DNA from: Taudactylus pleione
Lineage: Eukaryota; Chordata; Amphibia; Anura; Myobatrachidae
DNA length: 64,000 nt
Direction: 5' to 3'
Assembly (NCBI GenBank): GCA_031769625.1
Contig: JAUIMM010000601.1
Location: 310,001-374,000, forward strand
Part shown: in pieces, positions 1 through 9,621 of the stretch
How the letters are laid out: every line of letters begins with the position of its first letter
How positions within the stretch are numbered: the first letter of the stretch is position 1
Program-made: the position numbers and the translations under genes
Notes under the pieces: generated by a model
Told to the model about the DNA's origin: nothing
What the model saw: only the letters and a program-made list of their open reading frames with translations
The model's database searches: none

Positions 1-450
1 CTCCCAACAATCCAAGAACAGTTTGGTGATGAACAATGCCTTTTACAGCATGATGGAGCACCTTTCCATAAGGCAAAATTGATAACTAAGTGTCTCAGGG
101 AACAAAACATTGACATTTTGAGTCCATGGCTAGGAAACTCCCCAGACCTTAATAACATTGAGAACTTGTAGTCAATCCTCAAGAGGTGAGTGGACAAACA
201 AAAAACCACAAATTATGACAAACCCCAAGTATTGATTAGGCAAAATAGAAAGGTCAATACTTCAAATATTGACTCTTTGCATAAACTTAATGTAATTTTC
301 AATAAAAGCATTGGACACTTATGAAATACTTGTACTTTTACTTCAGTATACTATAGAAGCATCTGACAAAAAGGTCTAGAAACACTGAAGCAGCAAACTT
401 TGCGAAAACCAATACTTGTGTCAGTCTCAAAACGTGTGCCAATGTCTGTA
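1..450 (+). mobile_element. Tc1-like DNA transposon, 3' part with broken transposase
   Basis: Frame 1 from the window edge reads the end of a Tc1/mariner DDE transposase: QHDGAPFHKAK contains the second catalytic Asp, and NSPDLNNIENL contains the final Glu. I count 35 residues between them (DD35E spacing). The Trp codon expected after IENL is TAG (169-171) and a TGA follows a few codons later, so the copy is dead. The sequence after the coding part, with the end near 430-450 (AAAACGTGTGCCAATGTCTG then TA), resembles a Tc1 3' UTR and terminal inverted repeat. TA at 449-450 fits the family's TA target site. The 5' part lies outside the window. Family assignment is confident; subfamily is not. 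Confidence 0.85.
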
Positions 451-542
451 TAGTGTACATATTACGGGGACCTCCACTTCCAAAAATTGATGTGCCATTA
501 TAATAATTATTCCCTGTTGGAAGGTTGTCATCACCATTTCAT

Positions 543-1310
543 CATATTGTCTTTTATAGCCCTCAAGTGGGTTGAGTAGTAAACTCCTATAGCAGGTACA
601 GTAGTTTCTTTAAGTTGTCTCATAGTCTCTGCTATATATAGATATTTCACCAAGAGCACAATATTCCCCCCCTATAAACGGGATAAATTACTACATCATC
701 CCAGGATTGAATGTCCTTGAGGGCTGTCTTTTCTTCTTGACTAAGATTGGTGATGATTCTTTGATGTCTGTTACCCTTCCTCCACAGTTCATACAAATCC
801 CTAGACACAAGGTCTACAAATGTACCCACAACTGAGCAAACAGTAGTCTGTGGGTAAAAGGTACACTTATTCTTACAAATTGGTCTGGTGGAAGGTAGTA
901 AATGGCTACTCTCATCAGCTAATCCATGTAAATTATGAATGGTATCTAACTCATAAGAGAGCAGTTCCTCATTAGGAAAGAGGGTGTTACTATTTCCAGA
1001 AATCATATTCTGATCAATATTAGTTCATTGAAAATGATCACCATTGACAGATGGAGTGGTGGAATAGATGTTAGTTGGAGGTTAACTTCCAAACAGATAG
1101 AGTACATTCTACCACTTAAATCTATCAAAGGGATTATTTGGGGAGAAATTCATACCTCTACTCAAGACATCCATCTGTGTACAGTTTAAAACCCTATCAC
1201 TCAAATTGATGATTCTTAATTTGTCATCATTATCCTAATTTGACATTATCTTTGGCTATGACATAATCTTTTCTGTGTTCTCTTCTGGTACCTGGGGGTA
1301 TCTTGAACAT
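543..1310 (-). pseudogene. PLE A: Penelope-like reverse transcriptase fragment (N-terminal part)
   Basis: The minus strand reads the upstream portion of a Penelope-like RT in pieces: LSRGMNFSPNNPFDRFKW near 1,100-1,170 matches the conserved (L)SxGLxFxPT block. The piece at 647-1,006 ends in SWDDVVIYPVYRGG, corresponding to the family's ExxxIKPADKGGxxV block. After a frameshift, NIVLLVKYLYIAETMRQL continues to about 543. The catalytic palm motifs and GIY-YIG domain are absent, so this is a fragment. It abuts the Tc1 end at 450. PLEs encode an RT plus, usually, a GIY-YIG endonuclease; no activity is expected here. Confidence 0.7.
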
Positions 1311-2299
1311 CCCAATCTCAATTTCAGGTGCCTTTTGTGTTACAATGTATGTAATGGATTTAGAGTGGAGTATGCCCACAGTGATATATACTGGAAGAGT
1401 TGGCTGAGTGATTATACCACTATGAAAGTGGCTGAATCTATGGCAGTCATCAGTTTAAGTGAAAGTAGAGGTTAATGGGATTGCAACTACCACAGGACCC
1501 AAGCATATGGTCATGAATGGCACAAAGAAGACACAGTTTTTTTGGAAATGTCTTTCACATTCATCTGAGTTGAGACATGAACTACCTTTTTGCATGGGAT
1601 CCTTTGAATTTGAAGGTGGAAGCCAAAAGTCTGGGTAAGGCAAAATTTGAGACACTCCACCATACCACTTTCCTGGGTTATATCGAGAAAGTGTCAAAAC
1701 TGTTGCAAAGAAATGTAAGGTCATCTAGACTTGTGGGTAATTTTTGAAGCCAGTTCATCTTTAATTTTCTCTGTTAGTCCTTGCCATAAGACAGTGGTAT
1801 AAGCCTCATTATTTCACCAGAAGTTCTGATTAAAGAGTTCAGAAGTGTATAACATGATATCCCACAGTATGTGAAGCTTGATTATATATCAATATGTCCC
1901 ATCCTGAAGATGCAGTTCTTCATGGTTCAGCAAAGATACTACAAAATATAGCTAAGAAGATGTAAGGATCTGCAGTTAAGCAGATAATATTGTTTGCAAT
2001 TTTTAGCCTTAGTTGCTACTGAGCCACTGCACTAATTACTGCCTGTCTGTGTGCAGTATCAGGTGCACACTAATTGATTCTCCTGTCTGAGTACAGCCCA
2101 GCTGCACATTAGTCTGTTGTTAAGTGAGGCTTACTCTGGTTGGGCCCTGTTTTTGTTAAATTCCAGCCAGCCCTTCACTCTATGCCAGGGATAGAGTTAC
2201 TTGTGCTTCCAGTTGTGTCAGTCTCCTGTTCTATAGTCAAGTTCCAGAGTCCAGTCTGTTGTGTTATTTCTCTGCCATTTGCTCCATCCAGGCAGCACA
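1311..2299. other. No recognised feature
   Basis: About 1 kb of low-complexity-poor, AT-leaning sequence. The minus frame at 1,455-1,724 could be further decayed PLE upstream sequence, but I see no diagnostic motif. Confidence 0.4.
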
Positions 2300-2600
2300 C
2301 TTTGCATTACATCTCCTGTGTGCTGCTTGTGTCATTGAGGCAGCACAGTGTGCACCCCAGCCATAGCCTTAGGAGTGCACTACAATCCCGGGTGCATGTC
2401 AGTGTCAGGCGGCTTGTGTCAACCCGGCAACACTGGTTGTATTCCTGTGTCACTACTGCACAATCCAGCGCATCAATGCCAGTGTCAACCTGGCAGCACT
2501 GGTAGCAACTCAGTGTCCAAAGTGCGTAATTCGGCACACCAACGCCAGTGTCAACCAGGCAACATTGGTAATTCTCGTCAAGTCAGTGTGCACATTGGAA
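2300..2600. repeat. Minisatellite, about 70-75 bp unit (GTGTCAACCYGGCA)
   Basis: The string GTGTCAACCYGGCARCAYTGGT recurs about every 70-75 bases (near 2,416, 2,486 and 2,558) with related flanks. The copies are degenerate, and overlapping frames on both strands stay open only because of the repeat. No coding function is supported. Confidence 0.6.
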
Positions 2601-2611
2601 ACTAACCAGTC

Positions 2612-2890
2612 CTCAAGGCTGCTTCACCAGCCTAAAGGCTGAATCTCACCTTTGGCCCCCAGGCCATAACTAGCCAAGACCAATCAGCCCTCAAGGTGCT
2701 TCACCAACCCAAAGGCTATATATCTTCCTCAGCCCCCAGGCCACAGCTGGCCAAGGCATTACAGCCCTCAAGGCTGCTACTCAGCCCAAAAGGCTGCATC
2801 TCATCCTCAGCCCTCAGGCTGCAGAAAGCCAAGGCATTCCAGCCCTCCAGGCTGCTTCACAGCCCAAAGGCTGCATCTAAAACTTACCCC
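2612..2890. repeat. Minisatellite, about 75-80 bp unit (CAGCCCTCAAGGCTGCTTC)
   Basis: Four degenerate copies of a unit containing CAGCCCTCAAGGCTGCT, CCCAAAGGCTGCATCT and CCAGGCCAC..CTGGCCAAGG. The unit is rich in short palindromes (AAGGCTG/CAGCCT). The 98-codon frame at 2,696-2,992 reads through it and I regard it as a repeat artefact. Confidence 0.65.
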
Positions 2891-2992
2891 ACAAGCCACC
2901 ACCAGTCCAGGCGAATCAGCCCACAAGACCATCACCAGACTCTATCCAGACTTAATTACCCTCACTTTCCTAACAGAATAATCAGTCTATAA

Positions 2993-4200
2993 ACTAAAAA
3001 AATTGGGTCAGGTATCAACCAGCTCAGATGCTTGCCTAGACAGTAGGGAAATGATGTAGAAAATCTTGGTTGTTGCTCTAGTAAAGTTCAAAATTTGCAG
3101 TTCAAAGTGGGTACTGTAGTGGTTCAGAAATCCTCTGCAAGTTATTGGATTTTCATCATACTTAGTTGGAGTAGATAGGTGGAGCCTAGATTCTGAAGGT
3201 AGAGAGCTGGACCTTACTTGAACAAACAACTGTTGTGTGGCTTTGCTGCTCAGAGATATTAGCTTCTTGTTCCTGTAATCTGCTAGCCAAATATTGGACT
3301 GAAACTATTTTTTGGGCATTTTCCCTGCTGAAACCATTTATCTAGTACAAACTGACATGGCACTAAGGGTTTATTGATTTGGGTTGGACCTTTGGCTAGC
3401 TGTATGAGATAGATTGTCAATGATGTTGGGTGTCTTAATTATGCTATTCCTTATTCATGCCACTAAGAGTAGTGGACTTATATTGCAGAATGATTAGCAG
3501 AACAGGTATTAAGAACATATGCAGGCTAGCAGTAGCAGTAAGTTGGATATCTTGAAGCAGACTGCATTATACTAAAACTGGGTGTCAGGAGTACAGATAA
3601 AGCAGGCTACATGAAACACTGGAACTGAGTGCTGGAGCACTAATGGAGCTGGCTTGCTTGATTATACTGAAAAGAAATGCTATGAAGAAATACAGCAGCA
3701 AGTTTTCTGGACAGCATTGGAGCAGAATGCTGTAAAGCATTACTGGAATAGGTTCAGGACCAGGAGCCAGGGTACTGAACCTCAGGGATACATGTTATAC
3801 TGACAATGTGCTGTCAGCAGCTTCTGGTTTAATTAGGGCATTGTGAGTGCTGATAGGCTGCTTGAAAAATGTGATCAGATTGCTGGGAACTGGTTAGACA
3901 GAATGGATCTTGTGAAACAATTCAAGATGATGGTGCCCATAATGCTATACAGCAGGAGCTGTCAGAAGTGGAATGCCAACCAAGGTAAGGGTTATACATA
4001 TTATATATAGTGTTTTTATTATGATTTTATCTTTCTATTATCTCAAATAGTACTTGTCTATTTTATTATAACAGGACACCCTGCTGCGTATATGGTGGAC
4101 AAGATTCTGGAGTTTTGGGAAAAAGTTTCATTATTTAATCCAAGCCAATACCGTCATCCAGATGCTAGATTCCCCTTTGTATTCTCTTCCCTCTAGACAT
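2993..4200. other. No recognised feature
   Basis: About 1.2 kb without a recognisable gene or element. A loose recurrence of GGAGCA and GCTGTA words near 3,600-3,780 hints at old tandem structure but is not clear enough to call. Confidence 0.35.
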
Positions 4201-4203
4201 TTT

Positions 4204-4740
4204 CTAAATGTTCTGAGGGGATGTAGTCTGGAACCCGACGGTTTAAATGCCGACCGCCGGCTTGCAGACTGCTTTATCCCGACTTTGGACAAATGACAGG
4301 CATCTAAATGTACACACCTGTAATTTGCCTGACGTCGGGAGACCGGCGCCAGGCATCCCAATTGAGCGGATTCCGGGCGCCACAGTGGACAGCTGTGGGG
4401 GGGAGGGTTATGTTTAGAGCTCCTGGGGGGGGACTTAGGGTTAGGCACCCCCCCGTGAGGTTAGGGTTAGGCTAGGGGGAGGGAGGGCTAGGGTTAGGCA
4501 CCCCCCCCGGGTGGGGAAAGGGGGGTTAGGTTTAGGCACTTAGAGGGGGGTTAGGGTTAGGCACAGGGGGGAGGTTAGGGTTAGGCACCCCTAAGGAGGG
4601 TTAGGGGGGTTAGATTAGTTGATACTTACCTTTAGGAAGATCGGGATTTCCAGCGCTGTCGGGTAGCCGCTGTCGGGAATTGAACCACCGGCCATGCGAC
4701 CGCCGGTAATACATTTCACACCCGTTCTGAGACCTATGCA
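4204..4740 (+). mobile_element. Telomere-like-core MITE, copy 1
   Basis: GC-rich ends containing GACCGCCGG and CGGGAGACCGGCGCC surround a core (about 4,400-4,620) of many GGTTAGGGTTAGGCAC units separated by G runs. The end near 4,640-4,720 (GATTTCCAGCGCTGTCGGG, then ACCGGCCATGCGACCGCC) is found inverted at 6,190-6,290. This is a non-coding MITE-like repeat. The TTAGGG-like words are internal to the element, so I do not read it as a true interstitial telomere. Confidence 0.65.
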
Positions 4741-4878
4741 AAAACTCATTAAGCGTATCCTGAATGCTGCTAAAAGTCAGATCACTTTGTACTGGAAATC
4801 ACAACATTTTCCTTCCTACATGGCCAGTGCTATCGATATATGGTCTGTATTCTGCATGAAATAATATCACTTCCTTTT

Positions 4879-4949
4879 GAATAATAATAATAATAATAAT
4901 AACAATGATATCAATGGAATTTGCTGCGCTATTTAAGAAACTGTTAATA

Positions 4950-4985
<36 letters not shown>
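4879..4985. repeat. (TAA)n microsatellite, interrupted
   Basis: Runs of ATAATAATA at about 4,881-4,903 and 4,948-4,987 flank about 45 bases of non-repetitive sequence. Confidence 0.85.
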
Positions 4986-5077
4986 TATTGTAATGTTAGG
5001 GCAGTGAAGGGAGGGAAATACCTTGCATTTATAAAAATTAAACTATTGTTTAAATGATAAATATATTTATGTACTGG

Positions 5078-5527
5078 GGGCCTGAATCAGGGCCGGCCTT
5101 CTGTTTTTTCAGACCACCCACAGCTATAGCGAGCGGCCAGGAGGATGGTCGCGTTGGTCAAGACCAACACACCAATTGGGTTTGCGATGAGACCCTTGTG
5201 GTAGGGTCTCATTGCCACAAGCCCAAGAGTGCTTTCGGCTCTAATAGAGCCGAAAGCTCTCCCACTGACATTACTTGTGATGTCAGTGGGGCCGGCCTCC
5301 ATCTGGGCAGCCATGCCCCTGGCCCGCCCTCCAAAGGGGGCATGCTGTCACTCAACATCGACAGCATGCCCCCTTTGGTACGAGACCCGGAGCGACGGTT
5401 TGCTCGTCGCTATCCTGGTCTCGCGCATGCGCACGATGGAGCCTGCTCCGTCATGCGCATGTGCACTGGGCCACCATCGACCCGCTTGCGAGTGCATAGC
5501 GCTCGCGAGTGGGTCTGAATCAGGCCC
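5078..5527 (+). mobile_element. MITE with GGGCCTGAATCAG termini, copy 1
   Basis: Begins GGGCCTGAATCAG and ends CTGAATCAGGCCC, giving terminal inverted repeats of a 450 bp element. Internal hairpins are visible: CTTTCGGCTCTA/TAGAGCCGAAAG, a CACTGACAT/ATGTCAGTG pair, and the long AAAGGGGGCATGCTGTC palindrome at about 5,334-5,380. Open frames on both strands are shadows of this palindromic structure. A related copy lies at 27,648 on the other strand. It has no coding capacity; the superfamily is uncertain because no clear target duplication is seen. Confidence 0.75.
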
Positions 5528-5647
5528 TTGGTTTTGTAACTGTTGCTCAAAGGGAGCTGGTAATTTTGATGCATTTTTTGGGAGGTTGCTATGTTCTGTG
5601 TTATAATATTGTTGACACAGATGAATAGAAAGTTTCAAACACTAAAG

Positions 5648-6025
5648 TAGCGTACACATGTAATGATTTAACCATAACGACGTCGTTAATGTTAAATCGT
5701 TTAAAAAAATATTAATTTTTTTAGGTGAACGATGAACGATAATCATTCATGCATGCTCCCATTTGTAGTTCATCGTCCATTCTGGCTGTCCAACATAATG
5801 ATTTTCATTCAAAAAGTCATTCATGTTGTTCAGAATGAACGATGAATGATGTCCATTCACTATATGCATGATTAAAATATCATTCATCGTTCATGAAAAT
5901 TGTTCACAAAATCATTAATTAATTAAGTAACCAACGATTTATTTAAACGATTTTCATTCACTTTTTCAAGGGAAAATCTGAACTAAAATAGTTGGTTACT
6001 AACATCGTTACGTGTGTATGCAGCC
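5648..6025. mobile_element. Palindromic MITE with GCGTACACATG termini
   Basis: Left end TAGCGTACACATGTAATGAT and right end ATCGTTACGTGTGTATGCA are approximate inverted repeats. The interior is rich in ATGAACGAT/ATCGTTCAT words, so much of it can fold. It is non-autonomous with no open frame. Similar GTACACAC-type ends occur near 17,820-17,932 and 58,325-58,646. Confidence 0.65.
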
Positions 6026-6189
6026 TCAGGATGCACAGAGGTGATCCTGAGTACATTCAATTATGGAATCATATGACCAAGTAATGCAATTATCTGAAAA
6101 TGAAAGGGTAAACCCAGTCTTTTGTCTATGCCCGCATATTGATTACTTGGATCTGTGAAGCTGGAACCTACAGGAGGGAATGGGTATGA

Positions 6190-6780
6190 AATAGCGCCGG
6201 CCGCATGGGCGGCGGTTCGATTCCCGTCAGCGGCAGCTCGACAGGAGCAGAGTGTGACGCAGCGGAAGCCCGACAGCGCTGGAAATCCTGATCGTGGATA
6301 GGTAAGTATCCACTAACCTAACCTAACCCCCCTAACCCTAACCCTCCTTAGGGGTGCTTAACCCTAACTTCCCCCCAAGTGCCTAACCCTAATACTCCCT
6401 CTAAGTGCCTATCCCTAACCACCCCCTTCCCAGCTGCCTAAACCTAAGTCCCCCGGGGGGGTGCCTAACCCTAAGTCCCCCCCCGGGGGTGCCTAACCCT
6501 AACCCTCCCTCCCCCTAGCCTAACCCTTACCCTCCCAGGGGGGTTCCTAACCCTAAGTCCCCCCGGGAGCCCTAAACCTAACCCTCCCCCCCACGGCTGT
6601 CCGCTCACGGCGCCCGGCATCACTACGATTGTGATGCCGGGCGCCGGTCTCCCGGCATCGGGGAAATGCAGGCGTCTACATCTAGATGCCCGGCATTTCA
6701 CCCTTGCCGGGATAAGACAGTTGGGAAGCCGGCTGCCGGTATATAGGCAGTCAGCTTCCCGATAGCTTCCCCTACAGGAG
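6190..6780 (-). mobile_element. Telomere-like-core MITE, copy 2 (inverted relative to copy 1)
   Basis: Read on the minus strand this matches the 4,204-4,740 element: GC-rich end with CGGGAGACCGGCGCC, then GGTTAGGGTTAGGCAC-type units (here CCTAACCC on the plus strand, 6,315-6,600), then GATTTCCAGCGCTGTCGGG near 6,270-6,290. This copy keeps a longer GC-rich end (6,600-6,780), including a hairpin around CGCCCGGCATCAC/GTGATGCCGGGCG. The frame at 6,471-6,701 is an artefact of the repeat. Confidence 0.7.
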
Positions 6781-7079
6781 TATGCTCAGCTTTCTGTCTG
6801 CAAAATGAATTAATACAAAAGCAGAGATAAAAGCCTATCCATATTTTATATGGTTTTGATGTAAAATTGATATATCTGTAATTGCAAGGAGCTAATACAA
6901 TCCTACAATTATATATTTTGTGGATTTATGAATATACGGTATACATGGCACTTTTGTCAGGTCCTGACCTAAGGGCCACACATAAAGGGGCACTGAAATG
7001 TTGCCACCTGTGATGCCATTATGAGTGTGTATTTATTATCCAGGAGTGCTGCAACTATGCAGGGATTTATATATACAGA

Positions 7080-7104
7080 ATATATATATATATATATATA
7101 TACA

Positions 7105-7151
<47 letters not shown>

Positions 7152-7316
7152 GGATGTGCAGGCTCGGTTTTACTCGGATTTACTCGGTTCTTATCGCCAC
7201 TTTACCGCAAATTCGGATTTATTATATTGGCTATCCAAAACACATGATAGGCGGTAGCCAATAAAATGCTGTTTAAAGATCCAAGTAAATCCGAGTAAAA
7301 CCGAACCCGCTCACCC

Positions 7317-7351
<35 letters not shown>
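7080..7351. repeat. (TA)n tract, split by a hAT MITE
   Basis: Alternating TA runs at about 7,080-7,148 and 7,320-7,351 are one microsatellite interrupted by the 171 bp insertion described separately. Poly-Tyr/Ile frames here are artefacts. Confidence 0.9.
7149..7319. mobile_element. Short hAT-type MITE with TAGGG termini
   Basis: Starts TAGGGATGTGCAGG and ends CGCTCACCCCTA. The long terminal repeats continue inward as GGTTTTACTCGGATTTACT on the left and AGTAAATCCGAGTAAAACC on the right. Flanks are ATATATAT on both sides, consistent with the 8 bp hAT duplication but uninformative inside (TA)n. Its TAGGGRTG end is shared with hAT-A at 36,329 and hAT-B at 41,198, suggesting related transposition machinery. 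Confidence 0.8.
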
Positions 7352-7353
<2 letters not shown>

Positions 7354-7795
7354 TAAATGTAGGTGCAATGTGGGAATCACTTGGGCTTGTATTTTGAGTG
7401 AAATTAGGTAGCTGACTAGTCACACATCCCAGTTGTGTCATGTTTACACTCATTTTATAGCTTAAATCATAGAGATTAACGTGGTCATACCATATTTCTC
7501 ATAGTTATTACACGGGGGACACTATGGACAGTTATTTGTACATAGATTAATGGTTACATGGGCTGAACTGACATATTTCCTTGGATTAATTAACAAGCAA
7601 ACCAGTCATCAGAGACTTAGTTGTGACATTGTGTTTGGCTTGGGTGCAAAACTGATAAAAGGTATGGGATCATTTTACTCTGGGTCAGACTGGGGAATAT
7701 TTTTTTAAGTTGAAGCCTGTAACTGCATTTTCTGCTGTTTTCCCTGGTCAGAGTAAGCTGCGTATTATAAATGAAATTGTAACACGTTTGTCTAT

Positions 7796-7996
7796 TCCAA
7801 ACTAGTATGGTCCCGCACTGATACATATATCTTTATTAATGTCAGATCCAGAGAATTAGCGATATACTAATTATTGATTACCCAAGTACTCAATTTATAA
7901 ATTGTGATCAGTATATATATTTTTTAATATTGTGGAGGTTCTTCCTGACAATCTTGTGAAAGTACAATATACAGTATTTGACATTGAGAGAAAAAA
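7796..7996 (-). repeat. Terminal direct repeat of PLE B, distal (3') copy
   Basis: About 200 bp (CCAAACTAGTATGGTCC through GACATTGAGAGAAAA) that recurs in the same orientation at 12,271-12,470 on the other side of the PLE B coding region. This is consistent with a PLE pseudo-LTR. Identity by eye is about 85-90%. Confidence 0.7.
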
Positions 7997-8958
7997 AACA
8001 AGAATATTATCTGGTGCACTCTATAGGTCCATACAATTATTTGTCAACAATATTCTCTTGGATAATAATAAAACTTAAACTTTTTTTCTTAATCATTAAA
8101 TATGTGTTGTCCAAAAATTAGGTGAAATATTAGATAAAATCAAGATATAGACAAGTGTGTATTTGGGTATATAGAAAATGTAATATTAAAAAGGATTCCT
8201 CCAGTCATTGGTGAATCCTCGTATTTCAACTGTATACTAACGGGTTTTAATAATCTAAATATGGAGTTTTATTTATACAATATGTGGGCATTTCATACGG
8301 CACTGGGTTTACTGGTGATTCTGTTGTTACATGATCATAATAAAGTTCATTATATTCTTCTTGGAAATGACTAATGGTACTGTGACATCACGGAGTTCCC
8401 TACCTTATGTGTCCATTGACCATTGCCAATTAAGACCTAATATTTATCAATTAATGTGATTAATTAGTTAGTTCAACTGTATATGATTGGGTTATCTTTT
8501 TAGATATGGCGTTCACAAAAAATTTATATTATCAATTTCATGTGGTTGGTAAATCTCTGGGGAATCATGTATTTTTTCACATGGTATGTCACTAATTATA
8601 TGCTCATGTCCAAATTTTATTTAGTTATTTTTTAGAATTCCTAGTCTACATGTACATTTGTGTGTACCAATTTTCATTTCCCTCTATTTTGACAGTATAA
8701 TAACTCTGAGAGTTTTCCCCTGATTTATTTTTTCCACATAGTTTTCAAAAAGAGAGCTACATTAGTATATTTCCAATATAGACTCAAACCTCCAACAAAT
8801 TAGTTACTCATCAGGATTCCCATTCCAAATAACCTATTCATAGCAAATTTTGTCTGTTTTGTTTCTAACCAAGTTATAGTTATAGGAGTATTGATAGACC
8901 ATTTATTTTGTATATGTGTACTGTATCTTCAAAATTAACCTAAATATCAATTCAAAAC

Positions 8959-9431
8959 AAGAAAATATGTGCCTGCACTTGAAAATTAGTAAATGTATAA
9001 ATGTATCTTATTGAAAATGATGATGACTAAGTATGTTCTTTATAGATTTATTTATTGCTGTGTTAGAAAATTAAGTGGAGTCACAATGCTCCTCTCTGCA
9101 ATCAATAAATAACAGTTTTTTTAAGGAAAATGCTGGGGTGTGGCAGGGCAAAAAAAGGGAGGGGAGAGACTGATAATAGCCTTGATAAAGTTAGGAGGAA
9201 GTATAGAATAGAATCAAAAATTTAGGATAATAAAAATGATATACATTCAAAAGCAACAATAGTCTCAGGAAAAAAAAAGGGAAAAAATCTGGCAATTAGA
9301 AAACAAGGTGCTGTCTAGAGTCTTTGGTAGTTGCGCTTTGGAGGGTCGGTGACCCATACCCTCTGGTCTGTCAATTTACCCGGTATCCTGCAGGTGCCGA
9401 GGTCCTCTGCTATCCTTGATGTTAAGTTTTA
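8959..9431. mobile_element. Insertion in PLE B, flanked by a 13 bp duplication
   Basis: ATCAATTCAAAAC occurs at 8,946-8,958 and again at 9,432-9,444. The inverted paralogue at 13,890-13,930 has this site once, with no insert, so it acts as an empty site. The insert is therefore about 473 bp with a 13 bp target duplication, a length typical of LINE/SINE-type target-primed insertion. I see no clear poly(A), tRNA head or protein, so its class is open. Confidence 0.65.
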
Positions 9432-9621
9432 ATCAATTCAAAACCCTTTACATCTTATATTTGTCTACTACATTTGGTTGATTTAGAGACATATTGGAAT
9501 CTTTCCTATAGAATCCCCTTTGATCGTTCCATAGTTTGTGCATAATAGTTACCTTTAATTAAAGCACTGTCAGATCCATTTCTTTACCTATATCACTAAT
9601 AATTATAGCCCTTGTTTCTTC

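Noticed and set aside
4400..6600. True interstitial telomere
   Set aside because: TTAGGG words are interrupted by G runs and GCAC, and are bounded by the same MITE ends in two inverted copies.
7021..7264. YIYIYI frames
   Set aside because: Translation of (TA)n; occur at every (TA)n tract in the window.
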